Below, one piece after another: positions 54,070-64,000 of a stretch of DNA of 64,000 bases. Where the stretch lies: NCBI GenBank assembly GCA_027422505.1, contig JAPQWV010000671.1, forward strand, positions 62,001 through 126,000. The letters run 5' to 3'. The DNA is from Craterostigma plantagineum. Its lineage: Eukaryota; Streptophyta; Magnoliopsida; Lamiales; Linderniaceae. Within the stretch, counting starts at the first letter, position 1, and each line of letters starts with the position of its first letter. The position numbers were made by a program, and so were the translations under genes. Under the pieces are notes generated by a model. It searched no databases. It was not told the DNA's origin and worked only from the letters and a program-made list of their open reading frames with translations.

Positions 54070-57000
54070 ATGAACTTCAAGCCGCCCGAGGCTCGCTCGT
54101 CGGCTTCGGTTGGGGCCACCGCCACGTCGACGTCGACGGTGGTGTCAGCTGAGAAGGCGTTTTCCTTCATCTCCAAGGGCTGGCGCGAGGTCCGCTCATC
54201 GGCCGACGCGGATATCCAGCTTCTGAAAAATCGAGCTAACTCCTTCAAAAATCTAGCTGACCGCGAATTGGAGAACTTTCTGAACACGAAATCTCCCTTC
54301 ATTGTCCCTACAATCACGGCGTCTGCCACCACCCTCAACCCCGCGCCGACGCCGGAGTTTGTGAAGAGGCTGCAGCCGAAGCTGTCGGAAATTAGGAGGG
54401 CTTATTCATCTCCCGACTTCAAGTTTTCGCCGCGGCCGCCGATCAAGATAAATTTTTCAGCTCTGAAGAACGCGATTGTTGCGGAGGTCGAGGAGGAGGA
54501 GAGGAGCGATTGGAGAGGAGTCAGGGATAGGGATGTTGAGGGGCATTTTGGGGAAATTTGGGAGCCGATTAGGACGTGGAAGACCAAGTTGAGGGAGCTG
54601 GAAGGGAAGAGCTCGTCGGAGATTATTGAGGGGATTAAGAATAGTGAGTTCGTTGAGAAGTTCAAGTCTGGCTTGGTGAGTTTGATTTCTGGTTCAGGGT
54701 AGTCTCAGCTTAATTGTTCTTTGTGTCTCAGTTCTGTGATTGCACTTGCGTTGTGTGCTTATGTTAGCTATTGGCTGGTTTATGATGTTAGAAACTAAGG
54801 GGTTGTAATTGCCAGTTTCTCATTTCAATGCACTCGACTTCCTATTAACTGATTTTCACTGCTTGCTGCTTGTGTTGCAGAAATCAATCTACAAGGACCC
54901 GAATGATTCACAGGTAGGGTACTCTTCCGTGGCGTGTGTTCATGATTATCTGAATATAGACATGTGCAAAATGCGATTAAATTGGGTTACACTGGATAAG
55001 ATCCCCGTCATAAAAAGCATATCCTTTAGAATCTTTATCAATTTTATGAATGATGTCTCTGATTATTTATACTCTTGATTCGTTTTTTAAAAAAAATCAG
55101 GACGTACCTCCCTTGGATGTGCCCGAGCTACTAGCATGTTTGGTTAGGCAGTCTAGCCCCCTGCTTGATCAACTCGGCATTAACAGAGGTTCGCAGACTT
55201 GCTAATCGGACAATCATCTTAACCTTGATCTCTCTCCATTTTCTCTTTGATGTTCGGTGATGATTAATTTCGGTTGTGAAATTTGAGTTGACGCATCTTA
55301 TATGGCGTGATAGGTATATCAGACAAGATAGTGGAAAACCTGTGCAGCAAGCGCAAAAACCAACTTCTACTGCGGTCCGTACCGACAGGAGAATCATCTG
55401 TTATCGAAAGTGAGAACATCAGCGATGAGTTAGATCTAAGGATAGCGAGCGTCCTCCAAAGTACGGGACACCATTACGAAGGTGGCTTTTGGGGTGATTT
55501 TGGGAAGAACTTTGATTCAGACTTGGACAAAAAGAGGCACGTTGCTATTGTGACTACTGCAAGCCTTCCGTGGATGACCGGGACAGCTGTGAACCCGTTG
55601 TTTCGGGCTGCCTACTTAGCAAAATCGGCACAGCAGAATGTTACGTTGTTGGTTCCATGGCTTTGTAGGTCGGATCAAGAGCTAGTCTATCCAAACAATC
55701 TAACTTTTGCCTCACCAGAGGAGCAGGAAAGTTATATTCGTGGTTGGCTTGAGGAAAGGGTTGGCTTTAGCCCTGATTTCAAGATATCATTCTACCCAGG
55801 AAAGGTTGGTTGTAAAGCTAAATTTCTTACTTTATTATGATTGATATAGTTCTCTGGGGTAGAGGGTAAGGCCTATTTGCTTCTTGCCAAAAGATTCATT
55901 GGTTGAAGAAATCATCGTCTGATTAGCAAAAAAATGGAATCTTATGATAATTAAAGAACTTCTATTTGCTTCTTGCCACACGAGACATAAAAAACTTATA
56001 TTTTCTACTCATTTCAATCTCCAATTATTTGTCCCAGTTTTCGAAATCAAGGAGGAGCATTATTCCAGCCGGAGATACCTCTCATTTTATTTCGTCAAAG
56101 GATGCTGACATTGCAATTCTTGAAGAACCCGAACACCTGAACTGGTATCATCACGGTAAGCGTTGGACCGACAAATTTAATCATGTGGTGGGAATTGTTC
56201 ACACGAATTACTTGGAGTACATCAAGAGGGAGAGAAATGGAGCTCTACAAGCTTTTTTTGTTAAACATATCAACAATTGGGTTGCGAGAGCTTACTGCGA
56301 TAAGGTGACGTGTCCCTCTTCATTTCCATTTTCATGACCAACATTGATCGATCATCATCTGCTCTGCTTCTCATGAAATAGCTCCGTCGTAGTAATTGTT
56401 ACTTTGATTTGATAATAGGTCCTTCGGCTCTCTGCTGCTACTCAGGATTTGCCCAAGTCTGTAATCTGCAACGTTCATGGAGTCAATCCAAAGTTTTTAA
56501 AGATCGGAGAAAAGGTAGCTGCAGAAAAAGAGCTGGGACAACAAGCTTTCAACAAAGGAGCATATTTCTTAGGAAAGATGGTTTGGGCTAAAGGCTACAA
56601 AGAATTGATTGATCTGTTAGCAAAGCATAAAAAGGACTTAGACGGCTTCAACCTCGACGTATATGGCAATGGCGAGGATGCTCAGGATGTTCAGAACATG
56701 GCCAGAAAACTGAATTTGAACGTCAGCTTCATGAAGGGTCGAGACCATTCAGATGATTCCCTACAAGGGTAAATAACTCTCCACCCAAGATACTTCAACC
56801 AAGTTTAGGCAATACATTGCCATCCTTTTCTGACAAACGCATAACTTTTTCCTCGCAGTTACAAAATCTTCATAAACCCAAGCGTCAGCGACGTGCTCTG
56901 CACAGCTACAGCCGAGGCCCTAGCAATGGGAAAGTTCGTCGTTTGCGCTGACCACCCATCGAACGATTTCTTCCGAGCATTCCCAAACTGCTTGACATAC

Positions 57001-57390
57001 AAATCCACCGAAGAATTTGTGACGAAAGTAAAAGAAGCAATGGCGAACGAGCCTCAGCCTCTCACACCCGAACAGAGATACAACCTCTCATGGGAAGCAG
57101 CTACGCAGAGATTCATGGAATACTCTGAGCTCGACAAGGTACTGAACAGTAGTTCGATAATCGATGCGAACGCAGATAGGAGCAAGGGCATTGCTAAATC
57201 TGTCTCGATGCCCAACCTTAATGAGTTTGTCGACGGAGGATTGGCTTTTGCGCACTATTGTCTTACTGGGAACGAATTCCTTAGGCTGTGCACTGGTGCT
57301 ATCCCGGGAACGAGGGATTATGACAAACAACACTGTAAAGATCTCGGCCTTTTGCCTCCCCAGGTTGAGAGTCCTATTTATGGTTGGTAG
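54070..57390 (+). CDS. DGD1: Digalactosyldiacylglycerol synthase 1, chloroplastic
   Basis: Outer-envelope GT4 galactosyltransferase. It converts MGDG plus UDP-galactose to DGDG, the main bilayer lipid of thylakoids, and supplies DGDG during phosphate shortage. Seven exons: 54070-54675, 54881-54913, 55101-55188, 55314-55804, 56038-56304, 56419-56768, 56859-57390, all in frame, 788 aa. The long N-terminal extension (residues 1 to ~330) is what separates DGD1 from DGD2. The transferase part begins [20 protein letters not shown]. Other catalytic-fold motifs are [36 protein letters not shown], and [17 protein letters not shown] with the acidic EALAMG pocket. The end [10 protein letters not shown] is conserved. 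The promoter has a cluster of ACGT cores and the leader an AG repeat. No defect. Confidence 0.96.
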
Positions 57391-59070
57391 GTTTTGTAAA
57401 ACCAAAAATTTTTCGTATGCAATAGATAAGCATGTGTATTATCGTGTAATGTCCTTGTGTACAAGTTTTCTTTCAATTAGGTGTGATATTTAATATATTA
57501 TCGTCTTTTATTTAACAATATGCATGAATCATTATTTAAAAACCAAGTAATATTTAATTTTTTACATTACGTCTTAGTTTTCTGCAACAATGGTAGTACG
57601 AATGTTGGTTCTGATTATTCTAAGATGTAAGTTCGAGTTTTTTGTCTTAGTTATACCGTTACCCACTTGGTTGGTGACGACAAAAGCCATAATTGCTTGC
57701 GAGAAAGGAACATCATTTGTATGTAAGATGAGAGTAATCAACGAAGCCAATTTGGTTAACGCACAAATATCTCCATTGAGAAACGATTTGTCTGTAGATT
57801 GTTGGTCGGCACATACAACATGATAGTTGTATATTGTCGTCGTCGTCCAATGATTACACGCAACAAATTATCCGAGTTGTAGTATAGTTGAATATCGTGG
57901 CTTTTGTTACAAGTATCTAGAACTAGAAGAAGTTGTGATAAATTGTGGATGTTTGTGTCTGATGATATTAGATATCTACAACTTGCTCCCCTCAATAAGT
58001 AGATGAAGAAACTTTGCTCTCCAATTATATTTCGAAACACCAACTTAGTGGGTATACATGCTATGCTATGACACAACAACAACAAACAGAATATACAACC
58101 ATGCAACTTGGTGTTCATGCATCTGAGTAGTAGGTAGGTAAGGTAATACTTGGAACAAGAAAAAAAAAATGTGTCTAGGTGAACAACTCAACTCAAGCCT
58201 AACTTGCCTCTCTTCAAGTGGAGAACAACTCAACTCAAGCCTAACTTTACTCTAAATATCCTCCGCACAGATGAACCTTTTTTCTAGTTTTGGGTTCCTA
58301 ATTGTCAAGTGCCTAGTCGGTTCATCATCAGCGCCTGAGCCTATATAGCTATCACGCATCATCATTTGATCAATTGAAAATATAAATTCTGAAACTACAA
58401 TGGAGGGAGATCGAATGAACTCGTAGTGTGTGTACAGTGGCCATTTATTAAGATAGAATATTCTCGATGTTGCATGCCGATATGATTGTAGTATTGCTCC
58501 AACTTGAACTTTGTTTGTATTCAATCGACCTAATAAGCTACTTATACTTCATGCTCTATTTTCCATTAACATCGTAGCTAAAGTATTCGACTATGCTTTA
58601 ATTAATCGTGATTCGTGAGCCGACAACGGCATTTGTAGATTAATAAACCAATTGTTACAATACATTGTCGTAATATGCAACGTTGTGAACCTTTCAAATC
58701 TCGTGATAGTGCTTACTACTGCTATTAATGGCCATCCCATAATCAATTACAAACACAATTGATTATTGTTTTGACTACATAATAAACTCATACAAAGAAC
58801 AATTTGATCACAAGTACCTAACGAGTACAATTATTCATTACAATAAAGAAAAACGATAGATCATTCGACTCCTAAAAAACTAATACAATCATCACTTCCC
58901 CACCTAAATGGTAAAAAGCTCATGTATGCATAATAACGTACGGTGGGTACACGCATACATGCACCATTATCTTGACGCCTTCTAATCTTTTACATAAGAG
59001 ATTAGAATATTCCAACGACAAAACATATATTCAACATATACGTACGTACGGACGATATATCTTATTATTA
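57391..59070. other. Convergent intergenic region between DGD1 and ALMT
   Basis: No gene found; open frames up to 120 codons look random. A 25-base direct repeat (AACAACTCAACTCAAGCCTA core) occurs at 58181-58205 and 58223-58247. CGTACG-type palindromic runs lie near 58937 and 59040. Confidence 0.4.
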
Positions 59071-59159
59071 TTACTTCAAGGTTTTTGTTACTTCTAACTT
59101 TCTCTCCAAAGCGTGATCCACTGATGCCTGTTGAATATCGATAACCACGTGGCCACCGA

Positions 59160-59220
<61 letters not shown>

Positions 59221-61171
59221 GTGGTCAGCCACGTCATCAATAGGTTTAACCGCTCCACGTTTAAGCAACTGATTTGCCTTTAGCTCAGTATTAGTCTTGA
59301 CCATATCTATCTTTTTGAAACGGGCATTCTCAGAAAGCTCTCTTACAGAAACTGAAATCTTTTCGACGCACTTGATGATGTCGATGAGCACGGAAGATGC
59401 AGTGAGGAGAGGGGCGATTTCTTGAAGGTTGGCTCCCATGGGAAGGGAGGAACCTTCTAGAAGCTTCTCGAGTTCTTCGGCGGAGGATTTGGAACCTTCC
59501 AAGTGTTTCTCGGACGAAGGAGAAGGAAACGTCATGTTCTTGATGGAATCAGAGAGCTCTTTTAGGGTTTTTCCCAGTTCAAAGCTCAGTTTCATGCATA
59601 GTGGTTGGAGTTTCTGTTGAAGTTCTGACTGGGCCTGTAATAACAGAATATGTTGATGAGTTTGCTGTTAGCTAGGACCTTTAAATTAAATTAAATAGTG
59701 GTTTATTAAGATAATTGTACTATTACCTTTGGCTTTGACTCTATGCATTTGACAAGTATTTCGATATGACAAGCACATTCCCTTGAGATATTTCCGATGT
59801 TTAGGTAAAGTTTCCATGGATGGTTGAATCTGAAGCGACCATGAGCAGGCTCCCACCAAGCAAAGTTTGCCTGAAAATTATAATATAAAAATTTTGTATT
59901 TTTTTTATTGTTGAAATCTATTAATATTTAATATTCTGCATATAGAAATATATCGCTCAAAACTAACCAGCGATTCTTCGTTTTGTTTGGAACTAAGCAC
60001 GCTTTTGTAGCCCTTGAGCAACGACTTCCCCTTATCGTCGATCTCCTCGCCGGCGATATTGCTAAAGAATTCACCTCCAAAACCTTTTATTAATTAATAA
60101 ACAAGTTAACAAAAAAGGTATTAAGTATAAGGTAAGATTCATTTTAATAAAAAACATACAGCCGCTTATTAGCTTTTATTTACTCTACGACTTATAATGG
60201 GTCGCATGCACTCAAAAAATTAAAATGACATAATAAAAAAAAAAAGAAGAAAAACTAGGATGCATGTAATAAAAATGTAATCTTTTTTTGTCTTTATCAC
60301 CTTGTAAGAAATCTGCAAGCTTTTCCAAATTTGCAGAGACCAAATTATGAAGATCTTGACCCGCCCAGACTGGGCAGACGAATATGGATATCAAAACGCA
60401 AGTCGCTCCTCCCAACATAATCGTCGACAGCCTTTGATGGGCCATTTGGAGTATTTGGTTGACCCGAAAACCCGAGACTGCTACCAAGCTGAACGTCAAG
60501 ATAAAGATAAGAACTCCATAGTCGTATCTCCTCTTTACGCTTGGGATAAACCTCGTAAATGTCGACACAGTAGCTGATGCACACAGAAACACGCACAAGA
60601 CGTTATTAATTACATATACGTATTTTGGTAATAATTCTAGCTTGTATGTATGTATAGGGTTTGATTATATGTTACCGAGGAGGAAAACTAAAAGGCCAAG
60701 AACGATGGGCTCGCCAGTCTCACCACATTGACCAGCTAAGTACTCAGCTCCAACACCTAAAGAACCAGCTAGAAATGTTGCGAAGCCTCTGTTTAAGCCT
60801 TTGTATAACGTTCCACCTAATTGAAAAACAAGAAAAAAAATATTTATATTTATGTGCATGCGTAGTTTAATAGTTTATCTGTTTTTCGAAGATGATTTTT
60901 ATAGCGTACCAACGGTGAATTCGAAGACAACGACGACTGTAAGAATAGCCCACATTCCAGCTTGTCCTAAGCCATCGTAGAGGGGTCTGAAGTAGTAGAA
61001 AAGGGAGACCATAGTGAGTGCGAAGCCGAGTTTAATGGAGTGTGTGATTCTTCTTGGATCATCTTTTCCATTTTTCTTTATGATCTCAACAAGGCCATCG
61101 ATCTTTGTCCTTATTTTTTCAGGTAAGGACTTGGAGTTGGAAATTGTGGCGTTATCAAGTCCTTTCCCCAT
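59071..61171 (-). CDS. Aluminium-activated malate transporter (ALMT family anion channel)
   Basis: Membrane anion channel of the ALMT family, which releases malate or other anions across the plasma membrane or tonoplast. Six exons on the minus strand: 61171-60910, 60816-60676, 60573-60301, 60083-59968, 59870-59727, 59634-59071, 499 aa in one frame. The N-terminal half has about five to six membrane segments, for example [27 protein letters not shown] and [18 protein letters not shown]. The family WEP motif is present (WWEPAHGRF, in exon 5). The C-terminal half is helical and cytosolic. Near the end a run of 19 Asn (from an ATT microsatellite) interrupts the tail between DDVADHG and IGGHVVIDI. 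Closest ALMT clade not determined. Otherwise intact. Confidence 0.93.
59161..59217 (-). repeat. Coding (ATT)19 microsatellite = poly-asparagine
   Basis: Nineteen perfect ATT units on the plus strand, read as AAT codons on the minus strand, in the last exon of the ALMT gene. Being a pure triplet run, length change keeps the frame. Confidence 0.95.
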
Positions 61172-64000
61172 TTTTTGATACGATATATGTTTCTTCGTGA
61201 TGTGTGTTTTGTTTATTTTTTGAGAAGTGGCTCGCAATTTATAAGCGGAGAAGTAATGGTGATAAGAGACGACAAAGGAGTAGTTGCTAGGCTTTAATGC
61301 GTTTTTGAAGTGTCCTCAATTTCGCAATACTATTATTGTTTTCATTTTTGAAAAAATATTCCCAGTATTATACTGGTCTAAAAAGTGGACGAGTTAATTT
61401 TATTGAGGTAATTACTTTTTTTCTTATTATATATTATACTTGTTGAACTTCAATTTGTCTTTTACATGATCTCGGCCGAAACGACAAAATGATCTATTCC
61501 TTTTAGACATTATTTTTGTAGCTTCTGTGTTGGTAGTGACCTACAGCTTATATTACCCCCAACTCAATATATTATTTATTAATTAGTATCAATATCATTT
61601 GCTTTGGGTGTGAATCCATGTAGGTCATTCGTAGTGTGCACTAAAAAGTCACCTCTTTATATATGCAAGAACACAGATTACAAGATCAGAACAAACAAAA
61701 ATAAAAAAAATATTACGCATGATAAGATGATAAAAGCCTCTGTAGTAACTAAATCCACTGTTCTCTACCATTAAAAGGATATGCATATACTGCGAATAGG
61801 CTTCTCGTGCTTGATCAAAGTTCTTATTTATACTATAGTCAATGGTGCTTATGTGTGCATGTAATATATATTTATTACAAAGTATATTCTTTTGCACGGA
61901 TTGTCAAAACCTCAATTGATGATAAGTTGACTCGAGTCTCCCAAAGGTACGGTTCCTTATTCAAGTCGTGTACGGAAACTAAAGCTTGTGACGCTACTAA
62001 AGCTACTCTTATGACGTCACGACGACATTAAATTACTCCCACATTTAATAATGTCGAGACAAAACTTAATTGGCGGTGTCTCTAATCTTAAATAATATTT
62101 CTTGGTTATTTTTGTTTTCTTTTATATTTATTATTTGGAAACTCATTACCTACATCGGCTGTATAGTCCCACATAATACAAAACCTAGTCAGAAGCCAAT
62201 TGCTTCTAAGGAACTAAATATTCATGATTACCCTTTTCTGTTTTATCCAAATATAAGTTGGTCTTATTTGGAAATTATCCATACAAGATGAATATGGGAA
62301 ATTTCCCAATGCTTCACGTTTCTATGGCACTTGAATAATACGCCATTTTTGGACTAAGAATTGACAACAGCTGCACACTAGTGCTTGAATTTGAATAGGG
62401 AAACAGCGAAGCAAATCAACTTCACTTTATTACTGTATTTGTACATCTTAAAGCTTCCCGCAATAAATCATACATATCTTGTTTTACTCTTCAACTCTTG
62501 TTGTTTACCGTACTATACAATTTCTTTTAATTATTTGTTGACATTACTTATCCTATTAAAATATTAATGGCTGGTTTAAGAATTAGTGGTTCAAACACAA
62601 TACAATCAACGATACTCTAGAAGTATTTATATATCGAAATTAATACAATTAAACCCTAATTCATGCATACTTTTGATGATCGCGAGTTTGTGTGATGAGT
62701 GGTGTGTGTGGATACAATAGATTATATAAGGCCCAAATTAATGTATTGGGCCTATTTTGACAAGGTGGGCTTAAACTTGATCCCGTATATTACGGGCCTG
62801 ACCCAAACCCAATAAATGGGCTTACAGTTGGGCCTGGAAAGTCCCAAGATTCTTGACATGATCGGACATAATTCAACTAACTATTTTGGTCTGATTGTTG
62901 TAATAAAAAATCCGATATTTTCGAGGGAGTCCAATGTTCGTTTTTTATATTTATTTTTTTTATTACGTTTTTAAATCATGGAGTGGAGGGCCTTGTTGAT
63001 TTAGATTCGGTCGCTTGACTCAAATACAGCGTTTGTTAGTGCCTTTTATCTTTTCAAATAAGGTGCAATAAATCTAATCTTAGGATAAGTGATAAAACGT
63101 CTTTAATGTCACGATCCATCTCTTTTAGTGCACTTCACTTTTAAACAAGTATCCGGTAATATTGGCATATGAACCATACCACCACATAATAACTAACCTT
63201 TTTGCGCCAAAGATATAATCTCAAAATATTAAAATAATTCATGGCCATCAAACGTGTATAACAGAGAACGAAGCAATAATTAGGAAAACCACCATGATCA
63301 CTACAAGCTAAATAAATTCATATGACAAAATAAACTTCGTTTCTAGAAACTCGTCACAAAATCACACAGTGTTGTTGAGTTTGACTGCCTAATTTTTGCG
63401 TCCGAGTGTCGGGATATATACATATGCCACGTTTTCATATTATATAAAAAAAATATATATATATATAAATATATATAAATATAACATAACCGAAGTGTAT
63501 AATGATCTTTCTCCTCCTTCGAATCATATTGATTTATTACAATATGAATATCATCGCAAGTACAAACGAGATTTACGTACCTATTTTAACTAATCATCGA
63601 TGGCTTCTTGGTAAGCGGCTGAAGTGGCACACATATCATCGACGATGTTAGAAACGGGACAAGCCAACGACGTCGTTTCAGCAGTCGACACGTGTCCCTG
63701 CCGACAACGACGGTGGGGCTAGTAATAAATTTAAAAGCCAAAAGCAGTTGTTGAAACTTAAATAAAAAAGCCCACACGTCTGTCTTCTCATTGGCTGATC
63801 GCTTGACTTTTTTTTTATTAGTTTTTGGTATTTTATTCTATCTTCTTCGCCATTTTTCTCGTTTTTTCTTGGGCCCAAGGCCCGCAGTGGGGCCCGACTA
63901 TTCGTGGGAGTGTACCCAATACTACACGGCTCTTACCCGAAAAAATCCAAAGAAGATTGATTGGACAGGTGGGACCCGCTTTTATCACCGAATCTCACGG
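61172..64000. other. ALMT promoter and gene-free AT-rich region to the window end
   Basis: The first few hundred bases are the ALMT leader and promoter. No convincing gene follows. Several GGCCCAA/TGGGCC phrases occur at 62730-62835. A (TA)n-rich stretch lies at 63447-63480. ACGTCG and CACGTG (63689-63694), then TGGGGCCC, occur near 63668-63895. These could belong to the promoter of a gene starting just right of the window. Confidence 0.4.

Noticed and set aside
57590..58118. Frames of 77 and 120 codons after DGD1
   Set aside because: Random composition, no start context, no recognised domain.
63586..63878. Minus-strand frames of 63-66 codons near the right edge
   Set aside because: Low-complexity, overlapping each other; the ACGT and TGGGCC phrases nearby fit promoter sequence better.

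Overview
The window is nuclear DNA of a flowering plant, most likely a eudicot. Genes are split by GT-AG introns, spacers are AT-rich, and several genes are plant-only or plastid-related (APO1, DGD1, eIFiso4G, TIL, QWRF, DUF1068). Miniature transposons of plant type sit between them. The order is not decidable by eye.

Layout, left to right. A QWRF microtubule-protein gene is cut by the window edge (+, ends 1195). A Mutator-like element follows (1494-2494), then eIFiso4G (+, 2788-6761), a hairpin element (8073-8419), a small secreted protein (+, 8585-8977) and a small basic coiled-coil protein (-, 9250-10733). Next come the SRP receptor alpha subunit (+, 12836-15542), the plastid RNA-binding protein APO1 (+, 16580-18251), an LRR receptor kinase (+, 19714-22145) and a decayed, 5'-truncated FIP1-like fragment (23250-26746). 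Then temperature-induced lipocalin (+, 28707-29349), a UGT89B-type glycosyltransferase (-, 29571-31085), a DUF1068/NKS1-like protein (+, 31640-32796) and a PH-START-DUF1336 EDR2-like protein (-, 33154-37491). After a tiny candidate gene come two more Mutator-like elements flanking an ATL RING-H2 gene (40090-40688). The larger one, 4.5 kb, starts 33 bp past the ATL stop. The right part holds TAF15 (-, 45581-47425), a one-pass membrane protein (48447-49103), a Stowaway element, a DUF7138-type protein (-, 50291-51019), a hAT-type element, a foldback element, DGD1 (+, 54070-57390) and an ALMT malate channel (-, 59071-61171). The last 2.8 kb shows no gene.

The genes are ordinary single transcription units with unrelated jobs: translation, protein targeting, plastid RNA and lipids, signalling, transport. 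They form no pathway cluster. Two things stand out. First, at least five non-coding elements share GGG/CCC-type ends or a CAGGCCC-like end phrase, long imperfect terminal inverted repeats, and an interior packed with TGGTAY or GTGTTAY motifs. Three have target duplications of 9-10 bp, which points to Mutator-like transposition. They look like one clan of internally repetitive foldback elements. Second, five otherwise conserved genes (SRP receptor, APO1, receptor kinase, UGT, ATL) each carry one or more one-base losses, while their neighbours are clean. This suggests unpolished long-read sequence more than five independent pseudogenes. The receptor kinase also lacks part of its activation segment in frame, which a one-base error cannot explain.
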